From positions 1 to 64,000 of the forward strand of contig JANXBW010000006.1 of the NCBI GenBank assembly GCA_025060325.1: a stretch of 64,000 nucleotides of DNA, read 5' to 3'. This stretch comes from Thermoguttaceae bacterium. Lineage in GTDB: Bacteria > Planctomycetota > Planctomycetia > Pirellulales > Thermoguttaceae. A program made the translations under genes and the position numbers. The notes below the pieces were generated by a model. The model did no database searches, was not told the origin of the DNA, and saw nothing but the letters and a program-made list of their open reading frames with translations. Shown here piece by piece: positions 1-9,271 of this stretch; positions within the stretch are counted from its first letter, which is position 1; each line of letters starts with the position of its first letter.

Positions 1-644
1 TTACTCGGGCACGCGACGGTGTCAACGCGCAGGTTGTCACCATGGAAGTGCCCGTCTTTCGCTGCCCGTCGGATCGACTGAGTCCGCCCAAATGGGACAA
101 TTCCGGGGTTCTCTTTGCTCGTGGCAACTACGGCTGTAATGGCGGGGCAGGGAACATCTTCTCCCGCAGCAATTTCGACGACCAGATCTTTGAGCGCGGG
201 CCGTTCCATGCGGGTCGCCACTACGGGGCAAATTTCACCGAGATCATGGACGGGACCTCTAACGCCGTCATGGTGGCAGAAATTCTTGCCGGCCCGAGAA
301 GTGGCGATGTCCGCGGGGCATGGGCTTATCCCTCGGGGGCGTACATTTGTGGCGGGACGCCGCATTATAGCACTCCGCGAATCCAAATCCCGCCCAATGG
401 TGTGGCACTTGATGACAATCAGTGCGATCGGCCGGCGTTCTGCTCGGCGGATAACACCGATCGTCAACTGCGGTGCTTGGCCGGCGGAAGCCGATCGTTC
501 CAAACCGCCCGCAGTTCCCACCCCGGCGGTGTTCAGGTAGCAATGTGCGATGGCTCCGTGCGATTTGTCCGCGACACCATCGCCCTGCAGACATGGCTTC
601 AGCTGCTAGCGATGTCCGACGCAAATACACCGTCCGAATTTTAA
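1..644 (+). CDS. DUF1559 domain protein, C-terminal part (5' end outside window)
   Basis: The reading frame is open from the left window edge, so the N-terminal pilin-like half lies outside. The visible part begins with a stretch ending VPVFRCPSD, the conserved mid-domain box of DUF1559 (PF07596) proteins, continues through an N-Y-x-x-N-G-G region and the DGTSNAVMVAE segment, and ends with HPGGVQVAMCDGSVRF, the C-terminal H-x9-DG box. These planctomycete proteins carry a type IV pilin-like N-terminus and are thought to be exported; their function is unknown. A complete paralogue lies at 1656-2741. An ATG at 42 is internal, not a real start, because the conserved domain continues upstream of it. 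Confidence 0.9.
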   Translation, partial: TRARDGVNAQVVTMEVPVFRCPSDRLSPPKWDNSGVLFARGNYGCNGGAGNIFSRSNFDDQIFERGPFHAGRHYGANFTEIMDGTSNAVMVAEILAGPRSGDVRGAWAYPSGAYICGGTPHYSTPRIQIPPNGVALDDNQCDRPAFCSADNTDRQLRCLAGGSRSFQTARSSHPGGVQVAMCDGSVRFVRDTIALQTWLQLLAMSDANTPSEF

Positions 645-681
645 GTGACTTCGTGTACAGGTAGTTTGTCGACAAAGTCAC
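645..681 (+). terminator. Stem-loop just after the DUF1559 stop, containing a 12-bp palindrome
   Basis: GTGACTT at 645-651 pairs with AAGTCAC at 675-681, and the loop carries the perfect palindrome TTTGTCGACAAA (665-676). There is no T-run, so termination is only a possible role. The core TTGTCGACAA appears again at 26092-26101, also just downstream of a stop codon. Confidence 0.3.
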
Positions 682-802
682 CGAATTAAGAAGTGTTGCT
701 TGCTTGCAGGACCAACACCCCTGCGTGAGCGTGGACTGGCGTGTGGAATGGGCCGAGTGCGGCCAACCCCTCAATGGGCGGTCTAACTGAAGGAGTTGCT
801 TT

Positions 803-1216
803 ATGCTGAGGTACAAGCGTTGGTTTAGTGTCAGTGCGGTGCTTGTTACTGTGGTGGCATGCCTGGCCGGCTGCGAAACCGCAAGCCGGGGATATGTGGA
901 CACCTCGCAAGATCCGGAGCGTTATGCCGGCTATGTTAAGCAACTTGTGCTGGAAATAGTGGCCGAAGCAGCGCGCTCCTCCGAGCCGGCCGACTTGCTT
1001 CTGCCACTAGTAACCGAGCTTGGACAAACAGATCGTCCCCGCGAACCTTATGCCTCCGTTTACGATCAGCTCCTGCAGAAAAGCCGGGAGCTGCGAGAGC
1101 TCTGCGGTCGAAGCCCCACAGGGCGTCCTGCTGACCTCAAGCAGCGCTTGGCGGACCTTGCCCAACTGGCAAGTCAACTTCCTGGAGAAGCCAAGCCGCC
1201 GGTGATGATCGATTAG
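803..1216 (+). CDS. Small putative lipoprotein
   Basis: A 137-residue protein of unknown function. It starts with two basic residues and a hydrophobic stretch ending in a lipobox-like LAGC (Cys 24), so it is probably exported and lipid-anchored. The rest is mostly helical and charged, with no domain I recognise. The start is supported by AAGGAG 9 bases upstream of the ATG. It sits between two DUF1559 genes on the same strand and could be their partner, but that is inferred only from position. Confidence 0.75.
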   Translation: MLRYKRWFSVSAVLVTVVACLAGCETASRGYVDTSQDPERYAGYVKQLVLEIVAEAARSSEPADLLLPLVTELGQTDRPREPYASVYDQLLQKSRELRELCGRSPTGRPADLKQRLADLAQLASQLPGEAKPPVMID

Positions 1217-1249
1217 TGACTACGTGGGGGACCCGGACGTGGACTTTAG

Positions 1250-1288
1250 GGCGACTACAAGGGGCAGTCCGCAGGGGTCCTAGTCGCC
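1250..1288. repeat. Inverted repeat downstream of the lipoprotein gene
   Basis: GGCGACTA (1250-1257) and TAGTCGCC (1281-1288) are perfect complements around a 23-base loop. There is no T-run, so calling it a terminator would be a guess. Confidence 0.3.
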
Positions 1289-1409
1289 AAGCGAGTTTTC
1301 CTCCAAAGGTCCCCCACCGCTTAAACCACAAGCTGTCGATCCAACGTCGCAAACGAAGGACGCCCAGCACAGAGCTTGGCGGGGACAAGCGCCCACGAGG
1401 CTGAACGTT

Positions 1410-1460
1410 GTATCCGTTCCGGTGGCGTACACTCCGTATCCGTTCCGGTGGCGTACACTC
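1410..1460 (+). repeat. Two tandem 25-bp direct repeats
   Basis: An identical 25-base unit, beginning GTATCCGTTCC, occurs at 1410-1434 and 1436-1460, a period of 26. It lies in the roughly 440-base gap before the second DUF1559 gene, about 200 bases upstream of its start. It could be a duplicated regulator site or a simple slippage product. I see no gene in the gap. Confidence 0.6.
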
Positions 1461-1655
1461 ACGGCAAAAGTTGGCTACGGCGACCTGGGGTCAAGGTTCA
1501 AGTTTACCCAGAAGTGAGTTCGCCCGACCGACTAGGCTTAAGTCAACAGCTAAGCCGCGGTGGAGGCCCCGTGGCGGTACCGCCGCGTGGCGGCGTCCGG
1601 TGTCAGGTTGCGGTGTCTCGTGACTTTCGTTCACACAAAAAGGAGGAGGTTGACG

Positions 1656-2741
1656 ATGAGTCGTCGTGACAGCAAAGCAGAAAGCAAAGGCTTCACCCTG
1701 GTCGAGCTGCTGGTGGTGATCGCGATCATTGGGATTTTGATCGCGCTTCTCCTACCAGCAGTGCAGGCAGCGCGGGAGGCTTCCCGTCGGACGAGCTGTC
1801 TAAACAACATGCGGCAAATGGGTATCGGCTTCCACAATTTTCACGACTCTTATGGCCGGTTTCCCACCGGCGGCGAGGGGACCGAGTACAGAGTGCCCGC
1901 CGGGCAGAGGCCGTACACCATTTTCGACATGAAGGAACTTCACTCCCCGTTTACGTACATCCTGCCTTACATCGAACAGCGGGATGTGTTCACCAAGATT
2001 AACCTTAAGAAAACTTACCGAGACATCACTGGTGGCGCAGAGCACGCTGATGCGTTCAAGCGGGACATTAGCACGTATGTGTGCCCGTCGAACCCCTTCC
2101 AGCAGTTTAAAGACCCTGCCGGGTTCGGTCGGCTTGATTACTTTGCCAGCGTCTACACCGACATTAGCCCCACCACCGGACAGCGCGACGAAATGACGCG
2201 TGTAGATGGGGCCTTGGCGGTTCCCGCAACCCCGATTGCCTCGATCGTTGATGGGGCATCCAACACCATCATGATCGTGGAAGATGCCGGCCGATGCGCC
2301 CCCGGCTCAGGCTTTAGATGGGGTGCTTACTCTCGGTACACAGACCCCACGATCTCTCTTGGCGGCCAGCTTGACCCAACCGACCAAAACGTTACCGACC
2401 AGGGGAACCCGAACCAAGGCACGCCGCCTTATCGGGCCACATGGCGATGGGCCGACCAGGATGCCGCCGGTAGCGGGGTCTCCGGCCCGCCCGCAAGCTG
2501 CTGGGACGGCCGCGTGATTAACAACAACAAAACCCCGATGGGTGGACGGCCCGGCTGCGAGTGGACGAAAAACAACATCGGGCTTAATGACGAGCCTTTC
2601 TCCTTCCACCCTGGCGGCTGCAATGTGCTCTTTGCTGACGGAAGCGCACGCTTCCTCGCCGAGACCATTCAGCCCCAGGTAATGCGCTATCTGGTCAGCC
2701 GGTCCGAAGGCGTCCCCGTCCCCGCTGACGCTGGCCTGTAA
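1656..2741 (+). CDS. DUF1559 domain protein, complete
   Basis: A 361-residue member of the large planctomycete DUF1559 family (PF07596). Residues about 9-43 are the type IV pilin-like N-terminus: a Gly-Phe-Thr-Leu-Val-Glu cleavage/methylation motif, a long hydrophobic helix, then the AAREASRR segment typical of the family. Mid-protein boxes include YVCPSNPF and [12 protein letters not shown], and the C-terminus has [16 protein letters not shown] (H-x9-DG). A very strong AGGAGGAGG at 1641-1649 sets the ATG at 1656; an in-frame start at 1560 lacks such a site. A strong terminator follows at 2838. Function is unknown; an extracellular or pseudopilin-like role is the usual assumption. Confidence 0.93.
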   Translation: MSRRDSKAESKGFTLVELLVVIAIIGILIALLLPAVQAAREASRRTSCLNNMRQMGIGFHNFHDSYGRFPTGGEGTEYRVPAGQRPYTIFDMKELHSPFTYILPYIEQRDVFTKINLKKTYRDITGGAEHADAFKRDISTYVCPSNPFQQFKDPAGFGRLDYFASVYTDISPTTGQRDEMTRVDGALAVPATPIASIVDGASNTIMIVEDAGRCAPGSGFRWGAYSRYTDPTISLGGQLDPTDQNVTDQGNPNQGTPPYRATWRWADQDAAGSGVSGPPASCWDGRVINNNKTPMGGRPGCEWTKNNIGLNDEPFSFHPGGCNVLFADGSARFLAETIQPQVMRYLVSRSEGVPVPADAGL

Positions 2742-2837
2742 CTGGGAGACAGACGGCCACCCTCGGCCGGCCGACCGTTGCTTGGGCAAACTTAATTCTA
2801 TCGGTCGTTAGCTACTGGCCTTCCACCGCGGCAAAAG

Positions 2838-2875
2838 AAGGGATCAGGCTCCCCGGCCTGATCCCTTTGCTTTTT
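2838..2875 (+). terminator. Rho-independent terminator after the DUF1559 gene
   Basis: Arms AAGGGATCAGG (2838-2848) and CCTGATCCCTT (2857-2867) are perfect complements around an 8-base loop, followed by a T-rich tail ending in five Ts at 2871-2875. Confidence 0.9.
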
Positions 2876-3424
2876 GCCGAGAATCATTGCCACAGAGGAG
2901 AGCCGGGAGCCTCCCGGCCGCCTGCAGGAATAAGCTTCCAAAGTGGCCCGCTTCGAAGATGGGAACGGCTCTGGGCTAAGCTCTAAAGGCCCGCGGGTCT
3001 CAAAACTCTTTTCCTCGTTGAGCCGCACCGGTCAGACGCGCCCCAGCTCCTTGCCCTTTGGCAAAGCGACCTTGGCTTTGGCGCGCCCGTTCCCACCAAC
3101 GCATTTGACCGCGCTTTCGCCAAACGGATTCCTGCCCGCCTCCTCCTAAACACCGATCCCCGCCGAGTTTCAAGCGTTTGGGCAGGAGTTGACCCTCCCC
3201 GCTAGCCGCCCAGGAGGGCTTGCTGCATCGCCGGCCATACGGGGCGTTAAGCCCTCGGATCCCTCCGCTTCAAGGCTCCAATGCTGCAAGGGCTCGTCGG
3301 CCAAAATCGAAGGGACGAGAGGACGAAACCTGCTGGAGTTTGCCCGCTTTGGGGCGACGACTGGCGACGAGGGATCCGGGACGAGATGCGCCCGGGGCCT
3401 TTTCAGGAGGCTCCCGCAAGAAAG
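2876..3424. other. Non-coding stretch between terminator and narL-type gene
   Basis: I see no supportable gene. It holds a near-perfect palindrome, GCCGGGAG-C-CTCCCGGC (2902-2918). Short open frames here have no convincing ribosome site or family resemblance. It forms the downstream side of the convergent regulator gene. Confidence 0.5.
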
Positions 3425-4057
3425 CTAAACGACACCCTTCCGCATCGCCCAGACGGCCGCTTGCGTCCGCTCGCTTACCTTCAGCTTGCGGAGCAGATTC
3501 TGGACGTGCTCTTTGACTGTCTCGATGCTTATGCCCAGCGAACGGGCAATTTCCCGATTGCTCAGACCCAAAGCCAAGTGTCTAAGGACCTGGAACTCCC
3601 GCTGGGTCAGACCATGTTCCTGATCCTCTTCCGGTGCCGGGGAGGAAAGAAGACCCATCACTTGGCGGAAGATTCCCTCGGTAGCACCTATTTGGCCAGC
3701 GGCTGCTGCCCGTATGGCCGCTAGCAGTTCGTCCCTGCTTGCGCTCTTTAAGACAAAGTCACTTGCGCCCAAAGCGGCCGCTCGAGCCACGTACGTTGGG
3801 TTATCGTAGTTGCTCACTATCACGACTTTTATTTCGGGCCATTTTTGCCGAATGGTATCAAGCAGGTCCAACCCGTCGGCATCTGGCAAGCGGACATCCA
3901 GCAGCACCACGTGGGGCTTGTGCTTTTCGCAGACCTGGAGGGCCTGCTTGGCAGTGCCAGCCTGACCGACCACATCGACCTCTGAGCCGGCGAGCATCTC
4001 CGCCAGCCCAGTGCGAATGAGAAGTTGGTCATCGACGATGACGACCTTTATGGCCAT
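3425..4057 (-). CDS. NarL/FixJ-family response regulator
   Basis: A 210-residue two-component response regulator. Residues 1-120 are a receiver domain: acidic pair Asp9-Asp10 in VIVDDQ, phospho-acceptor Asp54 in VVLLDVRLP, and the conserved Lys in DFVLKS. Residues about 145-205 are a LuxR-type helix-turn-helix with LSNREIARSLGIS and ETVKEHVQNLLRKL. It should bind DNA when phosphorylated by a sensor kinase. No kinase gene is nearby, so it is an orphan here and its targets are unknown. I start at the ATG giving MAIKVVIVDD, the usual family N-terminus, with GGGAG upstream; a frame 12 codons longer is open but unlikely. Confidence 0.9.
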   Translation of the reverse strand: MAIKVVIVDDQLLIRTGLAEMLAGSEVDVVGQAGTAKQALQVCEKHKPHVVLLDVRLPDADGLDLLDTIRQKWPEIKVVIVSNYDNPTYVARAAALGASDFVLKSASRDELLAAIRAAAAGQIGATEGIFRQVMGLLSSPAPEEDQEHGLTQREFQVLRHLALGLSNREIARSLGISIETVKEHVQNLLRKLKVSERTQAAVWAMRKGVV

Positions 4058-4642
4058 GAACTTGCGCTCCCGTCTCGGCTGAAGCATAAACACCTTCCGC
4101 TAACCCGCGCAAGCGCGGGACCGAAAACGTCCCCAGAGGAAACGGAAAAACCCTAACGGAAGAGGCGTAAATTCTGCGGGACCAGCCCTGACCGACGTTG
4201 CATAATCGCCGTCGGGTGAGGCAGGTGCCGCGGCGACCTCTGAGACCGTTTCCCTAAGGCAAGCACCCGCCCGGTCCGCCATCCCAACCGCGGACAAAAC
4301 TCCGCAGCAAGCCCACCCGTGCCCACCCGCCCCGATGACCAGACTTAATTGCCGACCAAGATGGACCGTGCAAGAATCAGATCGATCTTGCCGACCTTAC
4401 ACCCCAAAGGCATTATATACCCCAACCATAAGGGGATATGCCACAATTCGCCCCAACGATGTGCAGATTTTCTAGCCTCAGGCCGATCAGACATTTACCT
4501 TTGTAAACTGGCCCGAACAGGGAATAAGCTTCTCTTATATAAAGCCCAAACCTCCGCCGCCACCAACTTCAGGTTGCGATTTCAGCCGGCAGGCGGCGTG
4601 TCAACTCGGACGAGTGGGTAGCCCAATCTCGGATTTGCGGCA
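4058..4642. other. Intergenic region upstream of the response regulator
   Basis: About 585 bases without a gene I can support. Close to the regulator's start is a perfect short hairpin, CCCGCGC-AA-GCGCGGG (4104-4119). An A/T-richer patch around 4405-4435 contains TATATACCCC and AGGGGATAT, an imperfect dyad that might belong to a promoter. Confidence 0.4.
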
Positions 4643-5656
4643 CTAGGCTACCTTTTGCTCCTTCTTATCGAAAGCGGCATCGAATGCCCGCCGGCTCGGC
4701 TCGAAGTCCATTCGCCGGACAAATTGGCATGCCTCCCGGGCACCGTGATCGCGATCCATCCCACTGTCTTCCCATTCCACGGAAAGCGGCCCGGTATAGC
4801 CGATCTCGTTGAGTGCTCGGATGATCTCTTCGAAGTTAACGCTCCCCCGACCCAGCGACCGGAAGTCCCACGCCCGCCGCGGGTCACCGAAGTTTAGATG
4901 ACTGCCCAAGATCCCCGCCCGGCCATCGCGCTTCACGATCGCATCCTTCATGTGCACGTGGAAAATGCGGTCACGGAACCGGCGAATAAACTCTGCCGGA
5001 TCAACACCTTGCCAGATGAGGTGGCTAGGATCGAAGTTAAAGCCAAACTGTGGATGGTAGTTGATGGCCTCAAGGGCTCGCTCGGCCGAATAAAGGTCAA
5101 AGGCAATTTCCCCCGGATGCACTTCCAATGCAAACTTAACGCCGCACTCGCCAAAGACATCAAGGATCGGTTTGAATCGCTCGGCAAAGAGCCGATAACC
5201 TTCGTCAATCCATTCCTTGGGCACCGGCGGGAAAGAATACCACAGATGCCAGATGCTCGACCCGGTGAAGCAGTTGACGATCTTGACGCCAAAGCGAGCG
5301 GCGGCTCGAGCGGTGTTCTTAAGCTCTTCGGCCGCCCGCTGGTTCACACCCGCCGGATCACCGTCACCCCAAACATACGGCGGCAGGATCGACTTATGCC
5401 GCTCGTCAATCCGGTCCAATACCGCCTGACCCACAAGGTGGTTGCTAATCGCCCAGCAATTTAAATTGTACTTCTGGAGGAGCTCCCGCTTCCGAGCACA
5501 ATATTCGCTGTCGGCCAAAGCTTTGTCCACTTCAAAATGATCGCCCCAGCACGCCAACTCCAACCCGTCGAAGCCGTAGGCGCTGAATTTCTGAGCCAAG
5601 GCTTCCAGCGGAAGGTCCGCCCACTGACCGGTGAACATCGTGACGGGCCGTGCCAT
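4643..5656 (-). CDS. Sugar phosphate isomerase/epimerase-like TIM barrel protein
   Basis: A 337-residue protein of the xylose isomerase-like TIM-barrel family. Candidate metal ligands follow the family pattern: Glu in [13 protein letters not shown], Asp/His in [12 protein letters not shown], His in FHVHMKDA, and Glu in [11 protein letters not shown] near the C-terminus. Members isomerise or epimerise sugars or inositol derivatives, or cleave ring acids; the exact substrate cannot be read from sequence. The start at 5656 gives [12 protein letters not shown] and has AGGAG at the right distance; the frame is open further upstream without such a site. It is monocistronic, with no catabolic neighbours to suggest a substrate. 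Confidence 0.88.
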   Translation of the reverse strand: MARPVTMFTGQWADLPLEALAQKFSAYGFDGLELACWGDHFEVDKALADSEYCARKRELLQKYNLNCWAISNHLVGQAVLDRIDERHKSILPPYVWGDGDPAGVNQRAAEELKNTARAAARFGVKIVNCFTGSSIWHLWYSFPPVPKEWIDEGYRLFAERFKPILDVFGECGVKFALEVHPGEIAFDLYSAERALEAINYHPQFGFNFDPSHLIWQGVDPAEFIRRFRDRIFHVHMKDAIVKRDGRAGILGSHLNFGDPRRAWDFRSLGRGSVNFEEIIRALNEIGYTGPLSVEWEDSGMDRDHGAREACQFVRRMDFEPSRRAFDAAFDKKEQKVA

Positions 5657-6348
5657 AGAGTTGCTCCTTCCTGTCCCAAGTGTCGTCAACTTTGCCACAA
5701 CCGAGACCACTGCTGACAATTTCCCCGCCAGCCAACCGGGACTATCGACTGCCCGGAGAATTTTCGATCCTCAGAAGCGCCATCAGCCCCGACAGCTCAT
5801 AATCATGGTCTAACATTGTGCAAAAAGTTTTCCCTTTGGCAAGAAACCACCCGCCGATTCGTCCCAACTACCCGGCTCAAAACCAGTAGCCGGTTTCCGG
5901 CCGCCGCTTGAGTAAAAACCCCCGCATTAACCGGGTGCCCGTGTCCGGAAAGCGTACGCCCGGAAACTATAATTTCCAAAAGCTCGCTCGGTCCCCCGCG
6001 GCTGGTCCTTCGTGCCCGGGGTGGGCAACGTGCATCTTTGGGGCAAATGATTTTAGCGAAGCAGATAGGCGGCCCAACACGACGCCCTTGCCACGGTGGT
6101 GGAGCGTCCGCTGCTGACCGCCGAATGAGTCTCGCTTACAGCAAGCACTGTTTACCCAATCGGCCAATCTTGCCAAGAAGGTCTTGCCCCAATTTGGCTA
6201 AAAGACGTAAGCGTTAACAATTCTGCCTGATTTGCTCGCCTTCAAACCTGTTGTCGCTCCTGTTTTTGCCACTCCGCAAATGAGCGGGGCGTGGTAAATT
6301 GTGCGACCGCTTTTCAATGGCCAGTTTCCCGAAGAAAGGAGCAAGCCA
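5657..6348. other. Intergenic region between divergent genes
   Basis: About 690 bases separating two divergently transcribed genes, so it should hold both promoters. I see no clear -35/-10 pair, no repeat of note and no gene with a convincing start. Confidence 0.4.
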
Positions 6349-7422
6349 ATGGTCCGCATGAGTCAGCGGCCAGTTGTGATGATCCCCGTGCTTTTCGGCG
6401 CGATCTGCTTTTTGCCGGGAGTCTTCGCCCAACTACCCGAACAAGGACAAGTCGAGCTTGAGCTTATTTTGGAACCAGGAGCACCGCCCACAGCCATGCA
6501 CGAGTGGGCTCGGACCCTGACGCAACTTGGCCTACCATCGGTACGAGCTACGACCGGCGATCGTTCGCAGCGACCGATGATCGAAGAGGTAGCCACCCCA
6601 ACCGGCACGCGCTACCGCGTTTACGCTGTGATTGACCTGCGGGGCGACCTCCGGCTCCCAGGTGGACGAAGGGTCACAATCGGCCAGGCCAGCCGACTCG
6701 TAGCTTGGCTGGAAGAGCTTGCCCGCAGCGGGCCAGAAGAAAAGCGCCCGAAAGTCGACCGCTTTGGACTGACGGCCGATGAGCTTCTTCGGCTCCGTCA
6801 ACAACTTGCTCTTGCCGTTGGCTTTCCCACCAAAGGGCGGCCGCGTCGAGAGGTTCTGGAAGAGGTTTTGAAAAAATCCCCGGTGGAAGTGATCGATCCG
6901 GCGGGACATATCGCTCGCATCGACCCCCAGGACAAAGTCAACGAAGAACTTTCGCACATGTCAACGGGCACAGCGGTTGCGTACTTGCTTCGGCCCCCGG
7001 GGCTGGCGATAGTTCCCACAAAAAAGGTCAACGCCGCGGGGAGCCGGGCGGTGATTGAGGTCGTTCGCGGGAGCGAAGCTAAGGAAATCTGGCCGATTGG
7101 CTGGCCTGCCATTAAGCCGGCCCCTGATCTGGTCCCGCAACTTTACCAATTCCTCGAAGTCAACGTCCAGGGCGTGAGCGCGGGTCGGGTCGTGGACGCT
7201 GTCGCCCAGCGGACGGGGCTACCTGTCCTTTGGGACTACAATGCCATGGCGCGGTGGGGAATCGATCCGGACAAAGGCTCCGTGCGTTTTCCGCCCAAAA
7301 GTACCTCCTATGCCCAGCTTCTCCGACATTGCCTCTTTCAGGCAGGGCTTAAGTACGAACTGCGTGTGGACGAAGCAGACAAGCCGTTCTTGTGGATAAC
7401 CACCTTAAAGCCCTTGGAATAA
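6349..7422 (+). CDS. Secreted protein of unknown function
   Basis: A 357-residue protein I do not recognise. It begins with a signal peptide (hydrophobic VVMIPVLFGAICFLPGVFA, likely cut before QLPEQ). The mature part has an N-terminal segment (GQVELELILEPGAPPTA), a charged helical middle, and a C-terminal part with SAGRVVDAVAQRTGLPVLWDY, reminiscent of short alpha/beta domains in planctomycete outer-surface or secretin-associated proteins; that likeness is weak. AAAGGAG 7 bases before the ATG at 6349 fixes the start. A large GC-rich hairpin follows the gene. Confidence 0.75.
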   Translation: MVRMSQRPVVMIPVLFGAICFLPGVFAQLPEQGQVELELILEPGAPPTAMHEWARTLTQLGLPSVRATTGDRSQRPMIEEVATPTGTRYRVYAVIDLRGDLRLPGGRRVTIGQASRLVAWLEELARSGPEEKRPKVDRFGLTADELLRLRQQLALAVGFPTKGRPRREVLEEVLKKSPVEVIDPAGHIARIDPQDKVNEELSHMSTGTAVAYLLRPPGLAIVPTKKVNAAGSRAVIEVVRGSEAKEIWPIGWPAIKPAPDLVPQLYQFLEVNVQGVSAGRVVDAVAQRTGLPVLWDYNAMARWGIDPDKGSVRFPPKSTSYAQLLRHCLFQAGLKYELRVDEADKPFLWITTLKPLE

Positions 7423-7476
7423 CGCCAAGGGGCGGAGGGGGCACCGCGGGGAGGTGGGCGTGGCGGCGAGCTGGTC

Positions 7477-7519
7477 CCTGAGCGGCCGGGGCGGCTCACG
7501 GGCCGCCCCGGTGCTCAGG
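7477..7519 (+). terminator. Long GC-rich hairpin downstream of the secreted-protein gene
   Basis: CCGGGGCGGC (7486-7495) pairs with GCCGCCCCGG (7502-7511), and the outer arms CTGAGC (7478-7483) and GCTCAG (7513-7518) extend the stem after a small internal bulge. It lies 55 bases past the stop codon. No T-run follows, so intrinsic termination is uncertain. The rest of the 7423-7762 gap holds nothing else I recognise. Confidence 0.45.
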
Positions 7520-7762
7520 CCGCGACTCCCTTGGGTGGACGATGCCGGAGCGGCCGACCCAGAAAGCCGCTTGCCCGGCCTTCCTCGGACCCCAACCCCA
7601 GGGGCACCAGCCAAGGGTCATCCCGGCCCGACCCTTTCACCAAGGGAGTCAAGCACACTGGCTCCGCATGATTCTTTACCGGACTCATAACTCTTGGACA
7701 AACGGAGACGATATTCCGCCGCGTTTACAAATTTGGGCCGCTCTAGTGGGCTTTCTCGCCCA

Positions 7763-9271
7763 CTAGGCGGCCTGACTGAGGCGAGACCCGTTTAACCGGC
7801 TCAGAAAGTCCCCAATCTGCCTGGCACCGTTAGGTCCCGGGGCGATTTGATCGTCGCCGACCGGCAGGCTCACCAGAACGGTATCCCCCGGTCTACAAGC
7901 CCGCACGGCTTCCGTGAGGGCAGCCTCCACCCCTTCGCAAACAACGATTCGCTCCCGGAGGCGCCCGATTTCTGTCCCGGAATGCCCACGGAAAGCGGCT
8001 GCCCCGCCCAGGACATCCCAAACATCTTTCCAGTCGGTCCGCAGATAAAGGGCATCCGCCCACCGGAGGAGCTTAATCAGCCGTAAACGAACGCCGATCG
8101 AACAGTCCAAATCGCCGCCAGCCTCCAAAGCCCTAAGACTTGGAAGCACGCAGTGAACGGCACCCCGGCTTAGCCGTCGCACTGTCGCAAGTGTTTGCTC
8201 CAAGTCATCAAACGAGGAAAATTCGTCCACAAGTGCACTCCAAGCGCCCCCCACGTCTAACGGCTGAAGATACCCGGGGACGGCCGAAAGGTGCGACAAG
8301 CGCTTGGGGATTTCAAGCAGGTCGATGCCACAACCTAGGGCGAGGGCCGTGGCTAGCAGTGCTCCGTAAAGCGCTTCTCGCCCTGGCAACCGAAGCCGCA
8401 CAACATGGACCTCATCGTCCACACGCAATAAGACAAGCTGCCCCCGAAGGGATTCCTCCACGACTTGTGCCGACACTTCTGCCGGGCCTTCGACGTCCAC
8501 GGTTACGCCGGGGACTTCCAGCACTTGCAACATGCATTCAAAGAAAGGATTGTCCCGGGCAACCACCGCCCACCCGGCCGGATCGATTTGGTCCACAAGC
8601 CGAAGCCACCTCCCCACCGATTGCCGGCCCAGGCGCCGGCGGAAGCCTCGACGCACCGGCCCCAAAGCTAATCCAAAAAAGTGGAAGCCGGCTAATTTAC
8701 CAGCTGAGACAGCTTTTTCCGGGATCGGGAGCACAGAGATCCTCACCCCGGAGTCGGCCATGGCCCTAAGCCACCAAGCGGGCAAGCGGGGGTCAGTCCC
8801 CCATAGGAACTGCATGGCCTCGGGGCTGGCGAATGCTGCCTCCGGGGCGGCAACGCCCCGGTGCGGATCCACCGGCGCTAGCACCGTCTGAAGGAAAGCG
8901 GCCCCGAGCCGCGCGCAACGGCCGCCGACTAAACCCACAACCGGAAGCACCCGAGAGGGAAACCCAGCTAACGCGTGGGCCAATTGGGCACAAGCCTCAC
9001 CGGTGTCCGGAACGATCGCCACCGGCACCCCAAGCTCAGGCAGGAAAGTGTCGGCTAGCACCGCGCCTGCACCGTTTGCCGCCGCATGATAAGCGCCTAG
9101 ATAGGGGTCGGCACCACTGCTGGCAAGCGCCACGAAGAGATCTCCCGGCCGGACCTTGGCGGGGTCAATTTCGCAGTGGCAGAACAAAACATCTTCCGCC
9201 CCCACAAGTTCCACCTGGTCCAAAACCCGGCGGAGACTGACCCGGCTCCCTCCATAAGGCTGGGGCGACAT
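7763..9271 (-). CDS. Mur ligase-fold protein with degenerate catalytic motifs (MurE-like pseudoenzyme)
   Basis: A 502-residue protein with the three-domain layout of MurE-type ligases. Residues 30-90 match the N-terminal domain (IDPAKVRPGDLFVALASSG, then a GAGAVLAD segment). The ATP loop, normally GTNGKT(T/S), is replaced at residues 112-124 by VGLVGGRCARLGA, with neither Lys nor Thr. The C-terminal half retains the LPGREALYGALLATALALG helix and the VPGYLQPLDVG turn, but the expected DYAHTPD-like motif reads DEFSSFDDL. The end resembles the last MurE segment (GDTVLVSLPVGDD instead of a GKGHE motif). It is therefore unlikely to ligate amino acids; a scaffolding or regulatory role in cell-wall synthesis is only inference. 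AAGGAGG precedes the ATG at 9271. Confidence 0.75.
   Translation of the reverse strand: MSPQPYGGSRVSLRRVLDQVELVGAEDVLFCHCEIDPAKVRPGDLFVALASSGADPYLGAYHAAANGAGAVLADTFLPELGVPVAIVPDTGEACAQLAHALAGFPSRVLPVVGLVGGRCARLGAAFLQTVLAPVDPHRGVAAPEAAFASPEAMQFLWGTDPRLPAWWLRAMADSGVRISVLPIPEKAVSAGKLAGFHFFGLALGPVRRGFRRRLGRQSVGRWLRLVDQIDPAGWAVVARDNPFFECMLQVLEVPGVTVDVEGPAEVSAQVVEESLRGQLVLLRVDDEVHVVRLRLPGREALYGALLATALALGCGIDLLEIPKRLSHLSAVPGYLQPLDVGGAWSALVDEFSSFDDLEQTLATVRRLSRGAVHCVLPSLRALEAGGDLDCSIGVRLRLIKLLRWADALYLRTDWKDVWDVLGGAAAFRGHSGTEIGRLRERIVVCEGVEAALTEAVRACRPGDTVLVSLPVGDDQIAPGPNGARQIGDFLSRLNGSRLSQAA

Noticed and set aside
3220-3516. A TTG-started 98-codon frame after AGGAGG
   Set aside because: The ribosome-like word is real, but the frame runs into the convergent regulator gene and its Arg/Pro-rich product has no features.
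7391-7399. TGTGGATAA, an exact DnaA-box word (another at 29599-29607)
   Set aside because: Single copies inside coding regions, far from the replication block and not clustered.
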